Source of the DNA: Piliocolobus tephrosceles
Lineage: Eukaryota; Chordata; Mammalia; Primates; Cercopithecidae
Direction: 5' to 3'
DNA length: 64,000 bases
Assembly (NCBI RefSeq): GCF_002776525.5
Contig: NC_045441.1
Location: 110,915,161 to 110,979,160 of the forward strand
The notes under the pieces were generated by a model that ran no database searches, had not been told where the DNA came from, and worked only from the letters and a program-made list of their open reading frames with translations. Position 1 is the first letter of the stretch, and every line of letters starts with the position of its first letter. Position numbers and translations under genes: made by a program. Of this stretch, positions 35,560-47,361 are shown one piece after another.

Positions 35560-37454
35560 GGGAAGCATTGGATCGCTAATCCTATTTTGTTTTTATTACC
35601 AAATAAAAACAAGTCCTTGACATTCCATTCATCAGACTGAAAATTGTTTGGTAAAATGTGGTGGAAGGTTTAGATGAGTTAACAGAGAAGACTCTATAAG
35701 AAGCATTTTTGTACTGCTTTAAAATTGTCTAAGGTTGAATTTAATGAAATAACTGGAAGTTATAAGAGATTATTATTTTGGCAACAGCTGGTAGATTTAT
35801 CTAGCAATCAAGAAATTTGGTTAGGAATGTTCAGGGAAAGGAAAATTTGGTTATGGCAAAAGCAATAGAAGGCTTTGAAATTTGCAGAAGGGATATTGTG
35901 CATGTCACAGTACACAAATAAATCTGCCTAGGTAAACTTCTTTTGTCATAAAATTACTGACATTAATAAAAAACAAAATGAAAAATAAATTTACACATAA
36001 TTATACTGCTACCCCAAAATGAATTGCTTTCTTTTCATATAATCCTTATCCATATGTATATACAATTTGTGGTTACAACCCTGTACTTTTGTACAGTTTG
36101 CTTTTCTTTTAGGATTATATCCAATATTCTATCCTAGTATTCAGTCTTAATTATTATCACTTAAATTTTAATTGCCACTTTTATCCGTTAGGTATTTCCT
36201 TAAGTGAACATTTTCACAATTTCCTTAGCTATTTTCCTATTAGTAGATTGTCTCTAATATGCTTCTACATTTATAGTATAATAAAAATATCCTAATGAAA
36301 ATAAAAATATCCTAATGATAATTTTATGCTTATAAATATTTTAGATTTATGCAGCTATTTGTTTCCTTGGAAGAAAATCCCAGAAATAACACTATAAGTC
36401 AATTTTTTTCCCACCGTATTTGCTTTTTAAAAGAGTTTCATCAGCTTAAAGTGCCATCAGGGATGTTTGAGTATACCATTTTCACCATAAGCTTTTTAGA
36501 ATTTCACAGTATAATTATAAAATTTTGCTTGTTTGGTAGGTAGATAATATTATCTTCCTGTTTCAGTTTTTATTTCTGGTGCAGGAAAAACATTTTTCAT
36601 ATTTGTTTGTTCATTGTCTTTCCTTTTACGTACATTATCTTTTCATGTCATTGGCTTATTTACATATTGAAGTCAATGTATTTTTTAACTTGCTTAAATA
36701 ATATAAGTCACCATCACTTTGCTACAAAAATCTCATTGCTATGTTTTGATTCTTTGAGATTTTATTATCAGTAATTTCATTAATAGTTTTCCATTATATT
36801 TTGTGGAATTTTAGGACCATTTGATAGGAATTTTTGTGTTTCTTATTATAAAATCACTTGCACTTAGGTGGTGTTGGTTTAATTTTTTTTTTTCGCTATT
36901 TTCTGCTTCTAATTAGAACAGAAAAGAGACATTTCTTAATACTTGTATATGCTAAGAATGACTTTAAATATCTAAAGATATTATGTTGATAAGCATATTA
37001 GTCATCTTTTTTAGTATCTGACGGATCTACGATGACTGTTTTCCTCTAAAATCTGAACCACCTCCCCCACTTCCCATATTAATGCTCTTCTGTCAGCTAC
37101 CTATACACCATATAATCTACCTGCTGCCAGTGATTGGACTCAGCTGTGTTCTAGAACTTAAATGATGCCAGTGAAGCTGAAAATTGGCCATCTTCTGCTA
37201 AGAGCATGTAGAAGTAAAACAAATGAAGCAGTTATGCAGAGAGAAGTATGGAGGGAAGGAGGAAGCTCTCAGCCTCTTTAGGACTTACCAGTTTGTGGAT
37301 CCTGTCTGTCCTGAGAACTTGTCACATTTCTTAGGCACAGGTCCTGTGAATAATGTTTTACCCCTACATCAAATTCCGCCACTTAAAAAAGTTTATTAAT
37401 GTCTAATTCTACTAATTTTTTGCATAAAGAGATTTTTACAAAAACATTAAGATA
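35560..37454. other. AT-rich DNA, nothing firm
   Basis: No gene. A tandem of about 20 bp (ataaaaatatcctaatga twice) lies at 36283-36320. The GC-richer part at 37020-37370 looks like an old repeat but I cannot name it. Confidence 0.4.
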
Positions 37455-37612
37455 TATGCCTGTATGGTGGCTCATGCCTGTAGTCCCAGCTATTTGGGAG
37501 GCTGAGGCAGGAGGATCATTTGAACCTGGGATGCAGAGCTTGCAGTGAGCAAAAATTGTACCATTGAACCCCAGCCTTGGTGACAGAGCATGATTGTATC
37601 AAAAAAGAAAAA
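37455..37612 (+). mobile_element. Alu right-arm-like monomer
   Basis: It runs ggtggctcatgcctgtagtc, cccagctatttgggaggctg, and gcagtgagcaaaaattgta, and ends with a short A-rich tail (37601-37613). It lacks a second arm, so it is a monomer or a half deletion of an old Alu. Confidence 0.7.
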
Positions 37613-37615
37613 AAT

Positions 37616-37744
37616 ATATGCCTGTATTCCCAGCTACATGGGAGACTGAGGCAGGAGGATCACTAGGGCCCAGGAGTTCAAATCTAGCCTGGGCAAAATA
37701 TGAGGTGGTACCTCTTAAGAAAAAAAAAAAAAAAAAAAAAAAAT
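37616..37744 (+). mobile_element. Alu left-arm-like monomer (FLAM-like)
   Basis: It starts tatgcctgtattcccagcta, continues ggaggatcactagggcccag and agtctagcctgggca-type text, and ends in a 24-base A-tail (37720-37743). It directly follows the other monomer. Either two old monomers inserted next to each other, or an AluJ lost part of itself. Confidence 0.65.
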
Positions 37745-39046
37745 CGAAAGAAGGGCCAGACTTTTTGATGTAGAATTATGACATTCTTGTCACAGCCTCC
37801 CTACTAAAATAACATCTTACAGATTTTTCTGTATTGTGTTTTTGCTTCATTCGGATAATTTGATCGGACACATACAACTAATTTCTGTGTTTCCTTATCT
37901 TCTGAACATTGGCTTTGGTTCTGTGCTAATTGAGTGGGCAAGTGGCTTCTATTTCAAGATACCTTTTCTGGAGATGATTATTTAACTTACGGATATGGGG
38001 TAGAGTCAGTAAAAATGTATTTTCATAAAATAGGTTGGTATTCATTTCTACCTGAAATAAAAACTCATAGGGCTTTTTTTAAATGTAAAAATGCAAAATG
38101 TTGCAAGCCTTACCAATAAGCAAAGCAACATCTGGGTAGGTACTGAAAAGACTGTCTGTCACAAGCTTTTCTTTATTTTCCTATACGGTAAGTGTTCCAT
38201 ATATTTTTGCTGAATGAATGTGTGAATAAGTAAATGCAGTTATAGAAAGTATCACCTAACAAAAAGAGAAACATTGATTTGACTCTTGGAAAAATGAAGA
38301 TTATGTGTGTTTCTATAAAGTTACAGATCTAAGGTTCCTTATATTGAGCTACTGGCACTTTATATCATATTTGCTTTTGACTATGTTTCCTTTTGAACTA
38401 GTAAGCTTTTATACTCCTACTACTCCTTTTATATACCCCTATGCTGCTCACACTGTAGTATAATGAGTTTTTAATCTTACTTTCTTACTATCCTGTAAAC
38501 TCCTTAAGACCAGGATTACCTTATTTTTCTTATTCACTGCGTGTGAATATTATTGATTTTGTTTCTTTTGGAATCTTAAAATATTATGCTGTTGTGAATT
38601 ATAAATTTACTTTAAAAAACCCTTAATAGTTAATTGAATATGGCCTTTACCCAGAAATTTGAGAATATAATGACAAGCTTGATGCTAGTGCCTGTGATTC
38701 CCAGTATTTGTAATTAAAACAGACAGAATTACCATAAGATATCCTGACTAGAGATGTACTTGGTTACTTACTGTTTGAAAATAAATTTTAAAAAATGACA
38801 TAAAGTTATCTTGCTCTATTTTTACTTCACCTTAGATAAAAAAGATTTGATGGCTTTGGGAAAATATAATACAGGATCAACCATTATTCAGAATTTTAAA
38901 TTTCAGGTCATTGTTCAATTATAGAAGAGTGACACCTGATTCAACATTGTAATTTTGATGGTTTCTTAAATGACAGTTTCCTGAATTTGTTTTTAGGGAG
39001 TTTTTACAATAAAGATATAAAAATGTGCCTACTGAATGTAACAATT
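37745..39046. other. Nothing firm
   Basis: A short L2-like phrase (taaactccttaagaccagga, 38497-38516) is too brief to claim. No coding frame. Confidence 0.4.
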
Positions 39047-39054
39047 TTGATGTT

Positions 39055-39359
39055 CTTTTTATTTTTTAATTTTTTTGAAATGGAGTCTTGCTCTGTCACC
39101 CAGGCTAAAGTGCATGGTGTGATCTCGGCTCACTGCAACCTCCACCCCTGGGTTCAAGTGATTCTCTTGCCTCAGCCTCCTGAGTAGCTGGGATTATAGG
39201 CATGTGCCACCACACCCTGCTAATTCTTTTTTGTGTTTGTAGTCGAGGTGGGGTTTCACTATGTTGGTCAGGCTAGCCTTGAACTCCTCACCTCAAGTGA
39301 ATTGCCCACCTCGGCCTCCCAAAGTCCTGGGATTATAGGCACGAGGCACTGCGCCCGGC
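39055..39359 (-). mobile_element. AluS, minus strand
   Basis: T-rich tail, gaaatggagtcttgctctgt, and a complete Alu ending gcactgcgcccggc. The target duplication ttgatgtt is at 39047-39054 and 39360-39367. Confidence 0.9.
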
Positions 39360-39367
39360 TTGATGTT

Positions 39368-39865
39368 TATAATGGTCCAGGAAAAGTCCCGAATTGCTGA
39401 AACTGCATCACACCATGGTCTCAGAGATTAAAGGAGCAGCTTGTATTGTAAATGTTGTTCATAAAACATACAGCTATCAGGCTGTTACCAAAAGGTCAGT
39501 AGATAGCAGTGACCACCTATCACATAATGAAATATTTTCATGTTTAGACCTACTAACTGGAGTGTTATCTGCTGCCCTAAGGTTGTGGTATGAGGAGTCT
39601 AAAGAAGGATGGAGTACAGTCAAGACCATGTCTTTTTAAAGAGCATTATTATTCAGGGATCATATTATATACATTCTATAAAAATAAGGTGTATATTCTG
39701 GAAGGTCTGTATAGTCCCTTCTTCTTACTGTTCCTTATAAAAATTTTATTTCAGAAATGACTCCTTTAAATGAAAAAACAAAACAAAACAGTGATGTCTC
39801 TGAGACTTACTTTGACTTTTTAATGGACTCCCTACATTTAGACATTTAGATATTTAGACATTTAG
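39368..39865. other. Nothing recognised, with a short tandem
   Basis: The 81-codon frame at 39394-39639 has no domain. At 39838-39866 the phrase gacatttaga/tatttaga repeats three times, just before an L1 3' end. Confidence 0.4.
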
Positions 39866-40332
39866 AATCAACCCAAATGTCCATCAGTGATAGATTGGAT
39901 AAAGAAAATGTGGTACATATATACTATGGAATACTATAGAGCCATAAAAAGGAATGAGATCATGTTATTTTCAGGGACGTGGATGGAGCTGGAAGCCATT
40001 ATCATCAGCAAACGATTGCAGGAACAGAAAATCAAACACTGAATGTTCTCACTTATAAATTGGAGCTGAACGATGCAAACGCATGTGACACATGATGGGG
40101 AACAATACACGCTAGGGCCTGTCAGGGCAAAGCAGGGGCAGGGACAGGGGCAGAGACAGGGACAGGGGCAGGGAAAATATCAGGGAGAATAGCTAATGGA
40201 TGCTGGGCGTAATACCTAGGTGATGGCTTGAGCTGTACAGCAAACCACCATGGCACACGTTTAACTATGTAACAAACCTGCACATCCTGCACTTGTACCT
40301 CGGAACTTAAAAAAGTTGAAGAAAAAAATATA
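39866..40332 (+). mobile_element. L1 3' end (L1PA/L1PB type), sense
   Basis: It begins aatcaacccaaatgtccatc, passes through the ORF2 end (ggaatactatagagccataa, tgttctcacttataaattgg) and the 3' UTR, and ends ctgcacttgtacctcggaac followed by A-rich text. The reading frame is broken. The polypurine tract is expanded to repeated ggggca/gggaca units at 40133-40173. Confidence 0.9.
40133..40173 (+). repeat. G-rich tract, G-quadruplex-prone
   Basis: Six or more runs of three or four G separated by 2-8 bases (units like ggggcagggaca) lie in the L1 3' UTR. The spacing meets the usual rule for intramolecular quadruplexes on the plus strand. Confidence 0.8.
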
Positions 40333-40479
40333 AAAACTATTATTATTTGTTATAATTCATTTTCAGATTATGTTTTCTTCTCCTAAAAGTACTCTCATTT
40401 GCTTAAAGTGCAGTTTTAAAACTAGAGTAAACAGCCCACAGATCTGGAATGCCTTCAAATATGTCTTTGAAAATGATAC

Positions 40480-41285
40480 CGAAACAGGAAAAGTTCCCTT
40501 GTCCCCATCGCAGGACGTGTGTCACGGGTGTGGCTTGCTTCTTCAGTGTCCCGCTGCTCAGACCGCTAGGGGAACATACAGATGGGCAGGCTGTGGGGCT
40601 CGGACCCCATGGCAGGGTCTAGGGGTGAATGTTTACAGCTCCTGAAGCCCCAGTGGGCATATGTTACCGTGTTGTCTTTTAGTTTTGCCATTTATAGGCA
40701 GCTTGTGTTAGTCAGCTCAATTAGACCTTCCATCTTGTCACAAGGACAGAGGGCTTTCTGTATCCCAGGTTCTTGCCTTGATGTACCAGAAGAATCAGAT
40801 CAGACCTGGGCTTGGAGAATGTGTGCAAGGTTTTGTTGAATGGAGGTAGCTCTCAGCAGATAGGGGAAGCCAGAAGGGGATGGAGTAGGAAGGTTTTCCC
40901 CCTGGCGTTGGGCCGCTCAGTGGCCCAGGCTCTCCTCTGACTTCCCCAGTCAAACTGTGTTGGTCTGCCAGTCGATGGCCTGCCAGCTTGCAGGTGTGCT
41001 CCTATGCTGGTGTGCTCCTCTGGACGTATGGCTGCTGTGTGTTCCTCTTGACGTCCAGCAGGTTGTGTGTCTGCCTGCAAGGGTCTTGGGGTTTTTACAG
41101 GCACAGGATTGGGGCGTGGCAGGCCAGGGGAGGTCTTGGGAAATGCAACATTTGGGCGGGAAAATAAAAATCCTTGTCCTCACCTAGATCCATAGGCACA
41201 GACCCGGGGGTGGAGCCCTACCCAGGGACCATGCCATCCTCTATCCCACACTTTCCTTCCTCCCTTCTGTAGTATTTAAAAAGAA
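40480..41285 (-). mobile_element. GC-rich LTR-like block, family uncertain
   Basis: Composition is much GC-richer than all neighbours. Read on the minus strand it resembles class-I ERV LTRs: ggagctgtaaacattcaccc with gaagaagcaagccacacccg on the 3' side (near 40640-40530), and ctgcctataaatggcaaaac (about 40706-40687) as a TATA-like element. The segment 40975-41075 has repeated gtgctcct.tgg/gac.t units. Several open frames exist on both strands (40853-41104, 40950-41183, 40957-41187), as expected for GC-rich DNA; none shows a domain. I cannot name the family and the ends are approximate. Confidence 0.45.
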
Positions 41286-41329
41286 CATGCCCTCCCCTTC
41301 CGAGCACTTCCCTTCCATATCAATACTAT

Positions 41330-41621
41330 ATATATATATTTTGAGACGCAGCCTCGCTCTATCACTCAGGCTAGAGTGCAGTGACTCAATCTCAGCTCAC
41401 TGCATGCTCTGCCTCCCAGGTTCACGCCATTCTCTCAGCCTGCCAAATAGCTGTGACTACAGGTGCCTGCTACCATGCCCAGCTAATTTTTAGTATTTTT
41501 AGTAGAGACGGGGTTTCACTGTGTTAGCCAGGATGGTCTTGATCTCCTGACCTCGTGATCCGCCTGCCTCCGCCTCCCAAAGTGCTGGGATTACAGGCGT
41601 GAGCCACCGCACCCGGCCCTG
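41330..41621 (-). mobile_element. AluY, minus strand
   Basis: A tail changed to tatatatatatttt, then gagacgcagcctcgctctat, and AluY-like text (gtgttagccaggatggtctt, cgtgatccgcctgcctccgc) ending ccgcacccggccc. The target duplication tatcaatactat is at 41318-41329 and 41622-41633. One of the younger insertions here. Confidence 0.93.
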
Positions 41622-41633
41622 TATCAATACTAT

Positions 41634-42559
41634 TGAAACTAGTTTTTTAAAAATCTAGCTGGGTGATACTATTGCACTAAAGCACCACTACTACACCAGG
41701 GACAAGCACCTAGTTACAGTTTTTTTTTTTTTTTTTTTTTTTTTAATTCTAGAGATATTTCTCTCATAGTTTAGTTTTGTTTATTTTACAGTTTCAAAAG
41801 CATAAACTCTTTAATTGGTAGGATAAAAACTTCTTTCTCTTTGATTGAGTACTTTGTAAATTATTACCAGTTTTTACATAAAAACCTCAAGGTCATTATG
41901 TAGGGGTAAGATTGAGGAGATATTTAGCAGCATGCATCCATTGATTTACCGAATTTCTCAAACTTGGCACACATCAACCATCTGGAGTGTAGAAGAAAAC
42001 TCCATGAATTTGTTAACAGTTTGCTGTGTTTGTCTCATGAAGCACAAAGTCATAAAGAAATAGTTGCTGGTAGATAATAAGAAAGGAGTTGGGGTGAGCA
42101 AACCCAATATATAGTGATGACCAGCTTGCAAGTAGCCAAGTAGTGACTAGAAATTTATGCTAGCATTAGTCCTACACCATTAATTTTATCCCTGTACATA
42201 CTGGGAGATAAAGAAATGTAGAGCCATTGAATCCAGGGGTTCGTAGTAAACCAAAAATTGACCACTAGCTTCTGTCTGTTCAATACATCATCTGTGCTGG
42301 CAATATGTGTCCCACAAAAAGCAAGATCAGAAAAGACCAGTGAAGATCCTGCACATATAGATGAGGGTGTTTCTTCTTCTTAGTTAACACATAATAATCA
42401 CATTTTTCAATAATACAAAAAAGTGCTCTCACACATCACAATTCCGATAGCATTTTTTTTCTATATTCGTTTTTTTTTTTTGGTGGGAAATTTTGTTGTC
42501 AGTCACTCATGTAGCTACTTGATGTTTATGAACAAGGACATGATTTGCATATTAGATTT
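41634..42559. other. Nothing recognised, with T-runs
   Basis: A 26-base T-run at about 41720-41745 and one of 12 near 42469-42480 stand alone without an attached Alu or L1 that I can see. Confidence 0.45.
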
Positions 42560-42760
42560 ATGTGTCAGGTTTGCCAATTTGGCTGTGTGGATATGGTCTT
42601 GAACAGATTGGTTAACCTCTCTGGGTTCTGCTTATCTATAATATAAGGATAATAACATATATCCCATTGAGTTGCTCCATATTTGTGTTGAAAAGCAGCT
42701 AATACTCTTCCTGGTGTGTAGTATGTGGTAGATGGTGGATGAATTGTAAGTATTATGGTA
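42560..42760 (+). mobile_element. MIR SINE
   Basis: In order: tttggctgtgtggatatggt, cttgaacagattggttaacc, tctctgggttctgcttatct, ataatataaggataataaca, and a tail with agcagctaatactcttcctg. This is the MIR core and 3' region. Confidence 0.75.
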
Positions 42761-43825
42761 TAGCAACATGTTTGTTATTTCCCTTTCACTGTATGTTTGT
42801 TCTCCTTAATGAAGTTTGAGGCTTCTAGAAGGATAATAGGACACAGTAGTCTTATTCCATACATGTCCCGTGAACTCTCATTTTCTGTCAATGGATTTGA
42901 GTCTTGCTGCCAATACAGAAATAGAAAGCATTTGTTTATTTGCCTCTTGCCTGTGGAGTTACAGATACATTTCACTGATAATATCATGTGACATCTCCAT
43001 TTGCACTTATAAGGAGCACAAGCTGCTGGACTTCTTCATGTATTTCTTAGGTCCTGGGTATTTTTTCATTCCTCCTGTCTGTACTTCCAACTCTTGTCTA
43101 GGTCCTGCTTTACTTCTCATTCTTACCAGTCTTGTTTCTGAGGGGATTTCTTTCCAGTTGAAATAGAATAGGACTTTCTGTAGACTTGTTGACCTTGAGT
43201 TTTGACCCATGGCTATGTTTCTTGCTGTATTTCTTCACTTTAGATGCTCCACATTCCTGCTGCTTTATGAAGATTGACCCATTAGCCCATGCAACATTGG
43301 TTTGGCTCAGTTCTCTTTGCCTTTCTTTCCTTCTAGCATTTGGAGGATTCATCCTAGTGTCTTAAAAATGGGATGGGTATTGAAAGGTAAAATAATCTAT
43401 TGGAGCTTCCATTTATATTTATTTAAAAGAACTTAAGAAGTAAACTAAATCTCACTACTATAAAATGTATGAAGGGACACTGTCAAGCCCACTGCATGCA
43501 TATTACAAGTGATTACATATCTCACACTATGAGGTAAGTTGAAATAAAAGGGCAGGAGCTCCCCAGCCTGGAGACAGGGGTAAAACCCACATTTGTTCAC
43601 TTGATTTCAGTATCTTGCATATATTACAGTTTACAGGTGTTCTAGTCAATGGATTTATGGATATATAAAATCAACAAGTGATTTCAAAGATTTCATATAA
43701 AAAGACCTCACATTGATGGTAGTATTAATAATGCAAAAACAAATAAATAAAAACAAAAATTCAGATGGCACACTTCTCTTCCAAGCAATGTTTTCATTAG
43801 CCAGGGTGTAATCTAAAAATACTAA
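42761..43825. other. Nothing recognised
   Basis: Open frames on both strands between 42775 and 43352 overlap each other without domains. A 98-codon plus frame (42870-43166) has a hydrophobic middle but no start context or homology that I can name. Confidence 0.45.
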
Positions 43826-43836
43826 TAATCAATTTT

Positions 43837-44123
43837 TTATTTATGTATTTATTTGAGATAGAATCTCACTCTGTCACCCAAGCTGGAGTGCAGTGGCGTG
43901 ATCTCGGCTCACTGCACCCTCAACCTCCTGAATTGAAGTGATTTTTGTGCCTCAGCCTCCCAGGTAGCTGGGATTACAGGCATGTGCCACCACGCCTGGC
44001 TGATTTTCGTATTTTTAGTAGAGACGGGTTATGCCATGTTTGCCAGGCTGGTTTCGAACTCCTGGCCTCAAGTCAGTCACCCTAAAATGCTGGGGTTACA
44101 GGCATGAGCACTGCACCCGGCCC
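43837..44123 (-). mobile_element. AluS/J-type, minus strand
   Basis: An interrupted T-tail, then gagatagaatctcactctgt, and an Alu ending gagcactgcacccggccc with a deletion in the left arm near 44080. The target duplication taatcaatttt is at 43826-43836 and 44124-44134. Confidence 0.9.
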
Positions 44124-44134
44124 TAATCAATTTT

Positions 44135-44788
44135 ACGATAACCGTTCAACATAAGTGGTTATGATGCTTTGAAATATAGAGAATTATACCTATTATCATT
44201 ATACATTATTCTTTCCACAAATATGTCTTGTATATTGTATCTGTTGTACATTTGAACTTAGATTTCTCAGATATAATAGTCATTAAATTAAGTGTAGAAA
44301 TAACCCGAATTTAGAATCATACTTTTCAATGGCTGCATCATAATTTTAAACAAGTAATTTTAAAAGTTCTGAATATTTACTTATATTTATCACAAATATT
44401 ATCCTATAAGTATAAATGCATATAATACACATATTTATATATAATTATTCATTATTTTAGTGAAAGCAAAATGTTTTAGTGCCATTAAAGTTAACTATTT
44501 AAAATATTAAAATATTATTTATTATTTTATCTTTATCTCATTCTTTTCCATTTCTACTTAGTGCATATTTTTATAATGTACAAAATATTATGATGACATA
44601 TATATCTAATTCATGAGAAATCTTCAGAAACCAGTCATTTATGCTAAAAAAATTATGCTAATTGTGGTCCATGGTCAAAAATGTTGGTGCCAACTCTTAT
44701 AACTTACCTGTTTACTTGGAGCGAATGCTGGATGTGTTTCATGCTGCAAGGGACCACTGAAGATTTCCTTCAGGTACAGTCAGTAGAA
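44135..44788. other. AT-rich DNA, nothing recognised
   Basis: No feature is supported. Confidence 0.45.
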
Positions 44789-44937
44789 CAGTGCTTCTCA
44801 AAGCATTCAGATTACTTGAGATATTGGTAAAATGAAGATTCAGTAGGTCTTGGGGGGTCTGAAGTTCTTCATTTACAGTAAAATTCCAGGTAACGCTTAT
44901 GCTACTGGTGTCCAGAGCCCACTTTGAGTGTCATGGC
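44789..44937 (+). mobile_element. MER5-type hAT MITE
   Basis: It begins cagtgcttctcaaagcattc, and continues attcagtaggtcttgggggg and tgctactggtgtccagagcc, ending ccactttgagtgtcatgg. Order and inverted ends fit MER5A; part of the 5' third is missing. Confidence 0.65.
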
Positions 44938-45424
44938 TGTAGAGTACATGGAAAAATCTGGAGTGACTATTTCCCTCTCTGACATCTCACTGCACAGGCA
45001 ATCTGTGGCAGCCGTGATTCCAGGCCTTGCTGATAGTTAAACATCCTTTAGTTTAGGGAATATGGAGTTTGAATATGAGTGGGAGAAACACGAATTTACA
45101 GTCATGATTAACAAATTACTTCCTCTAAGTAGTCAGTGGTTTTTCATTTAGTGACATTGGCATGACCTCAGCTGAAGGACTTAGGATCCTATGTGGAAGC
45201 AGCAGAGAACAAGGTTACAAGAGAACAAGGTTGACCTGCTGGTAGGGTTTTCAGGTTGTTATTAGAAGAGACTGCTGCTGTGGGAAAGTATGCAGCAAGA
45301 TCTCATTCAGGATATTTTAGCAGTGGAAAAGATGATTCCTTTTTGAGAGGACCAGAGTAGATTTATATTTGATGTAGTCAAATGTATCAGGATACATTGA
45401 ATCAGAAGGCAGCATAATAAGGTA
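44938..45424. other. Nothing recognised
   Basis: A local duplication, agagaacaaggtt, occurs at 45205-45234. No gene. Confidence 0.45.
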
Positions 45425-45615
45425 TTCAAGATATTAGGCTCTGAAGTCAGATCTCTGGGTATGCAACTTGATATTTGGCAAGTTACTGAGTTTCTCAATC
45501 CGTAATAATTATAGCAATACCTACCTCACAGGGTTGTTGTGACAATTAATGAGCAAATATATATGAAACACTTAGAAGAGGGGCTGACAAATAATCAGTA
45601 ACTAATAAATATTGG
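45425..45615 (+). mobile_element. MIR SINE
   Basis: In order: ggctctgaagtcagatctct, ggcaagttactgagtttctc, aatacctacctcacagggtt, gttgtgacaattaatgagca, and a tail with aataatcagtaactaataaa. A clear, fairly complete MIR. Confidence 0.8.
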
Positions 45616-45644
45616 CAGTTTTTCTCTATATAGTAGAAAAATGT

Positions 45645-45931
45645 CAGCTGGGCACCATGGCTCATGCCTGTAATCCCAGCACTTTGGGAGGCCAAGGCGG
45701 GCAGATCACTTGAGGTCAGGAGTTTGAGACTAGCCTGGCCAACATGGTGAAACCCTGTCTATACTAAAAATACAAACATTAGCTGGGCCTGGTGGTGAGT
45801 GCCTGTAATCAGGAGGCAGAGGCAGGAGAATCACTTGAACCCAGGAGGCAGTGAGCCGAGTTAGCACCACTGTACTCCAGCCAAGGTGACAGAGCAAGAC
45901 TTCATCTAAAAAGAGAAATGAAAAAAAAAAA
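45645..45931 (+). mobile_element. AluS, plus strand
   Basis: It starts agctgggcaccatggctcat, keeps both arms with small deletions in the right arm (cctgtaatcaggaggcagag), and ends in an A-tail. aaaatgt occurs at both flanks and may be the target duplication. Confidence 0.9.
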
Positions 45932-46279
45932 TGTATCCGTGAATATAACAGATTACTCTTCTTCAAGAAAATATAGAAATAATGTGACCTCAGGTGATCA
46001 AAACATTGGGAGTATTTTATGAGTGGAGAACACTAACTAAACTCAAGATCACATTACTGAGGCATAATATATTTTAGATTTGAGAATTTGTGTCCTATTT
46101 TATGAAATAATTCAGCAACAATGCTAACTGAGCAGCTAACATATGCACATCCACATGTTAGAGGTTGAAGGAGCACAAAAACATATGAGAAATGGTTACT
46201 GTCCTTGAGGTATCAGACCTCAGACAGAATATATTCATGTATAACATAGGATTATATGTGAATTAAATGCCTGCCTTGG
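45932..46279. other. Nothing recognised
   Basis: No feature is supported. Confidence 0.45.
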
Positions 46280-46676
46280 TTTGTGCCATAAAATAAAATA
46301 CTGGAGACTGGGTAATTATAAAGAACGGATATTTATTTCTGACAGTTATGAAGGCTAGGAAGTTCAAGATCGAGGTGCCAGCAGGTTTGGTGTTTGTTGT
46401 TTGGTGAGGGCCCCATTTCTGCTTCTAAGATGGCACCTGAGTGCTACACTCTCCAGAGGCTGCTCAAACAACATATCTTCACATGGTGAAAGAAATGGAA
46501 GGGCAAAAGAGCCAGTTAGTTCCCTCAGCCCTTGTATAATGACTTTAATCCATCTATGAGGCCAGAACCCTTATAGCCTAATCACTTCCTGAAGGTACCA
46601 CTTCTTAACACTGTTGCATTGAGAATTAAGTTTCAACATGAATTTTGGAGAGGACACAAACATTCAAACCATAGCA
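46280..46676 (-). mobile_element. MLT1-type MaLR LTR, minus strand
   Basis: It reads actggagactgggtaattat, atttatttctgacagttatg, gaggctgctcaaacaacata, cctaatcacttcctgaaggt and ends cattcaaaccatagca, the reverse complement of the MLT1 LTR start. The element is old and diverged. Confidence 0.75.
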
Positions 46677-46844
46677 GTGTAAAAAGGGTGATCATGCAGT
46701 ATCTGTTGCAATTAATGCTCATTAATTGCATTAATTAAAAATCTGGTTTTGAGCCAGTCTCGTCACTCCTATCCTTACAGCAAGAAAAAAGCTAAAAAAA
46801 AAAAAAAAAAAAAAAAAACAACCCTGAAAACCAACAACTTTTCT
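46677..46844. other. Spacer with a long A-run
   Basis: A 25-base A-run (46794-46818) stands between the MaLR LTR and the L1M fragment; its parent element is not evident. Confidence 0.5.
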
Positions 46845-47361
46845 TGATTCAGGAGAGAATTGAAGGAGAGAATTTACGTTACCAAACAAAACAATTCCCT
46901 GCAAACTGGAGCAAGAGAAGGATACTGAAAATCTTGGTGGACAACATGCAAGAACAAACAGGTAATGTAAACAGAGAGATGGAAACTCTAAGAAGAATCA
47001 AAGAAAATGCTAGAAATCAAAAATATTGTAACAAAAACAAGGAATGCCTTTGCTGGGCTCAGCAGTGGACGGTATACAGCCAAGGAAAGAATAAGTGAGC
47101 TTGAAGATATGTCAATAGAAACTTCCTAAACTTAAAAGCAAAGAAAAAAAATAATGGAGAAAACACCCACTAAACAGATTATTTTAAGAACTGGGTGGAT
47201 GTGACAATTAGAAAGATGTAACATAGGGAGAAAATGAGGAAGGAACAGAAGAAATATTTGAGGTTATAATGGCTAAGAATTTTCCAAAATTCATGAGACA
47301 CTAAACAACAGATCCAGGAAGCTTAGAGATAATCAAGTAATACATATAAAACAAAACCTAA
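46845..47361 (+). mobile_element. L1M ORF1-region relic (part 1)
   Basis: The 84-codon frame at 46844-47098 contains NVNREMETLRR, an L1 ORF1 coiled-coil segment, followed after a stop by text for a second known L1 phrase (gagcttgaagatatgtcaat). Frames are broken. Further on, gaagaaatatttgaggttat and ccaaaattcatgagac match the old L1M ORF1/5' region. Interrupted by an AluY. Confidence 0.65.

Noticed and set aside
40853..41187. Overlapping open frames on both strands that look like a small gene
   Set aside because: GC-rich DNA has few stops by chance. The block reads as an LTR-like repeat, and the peptides are low-complexity (repeated H/T/R or V/C/L).
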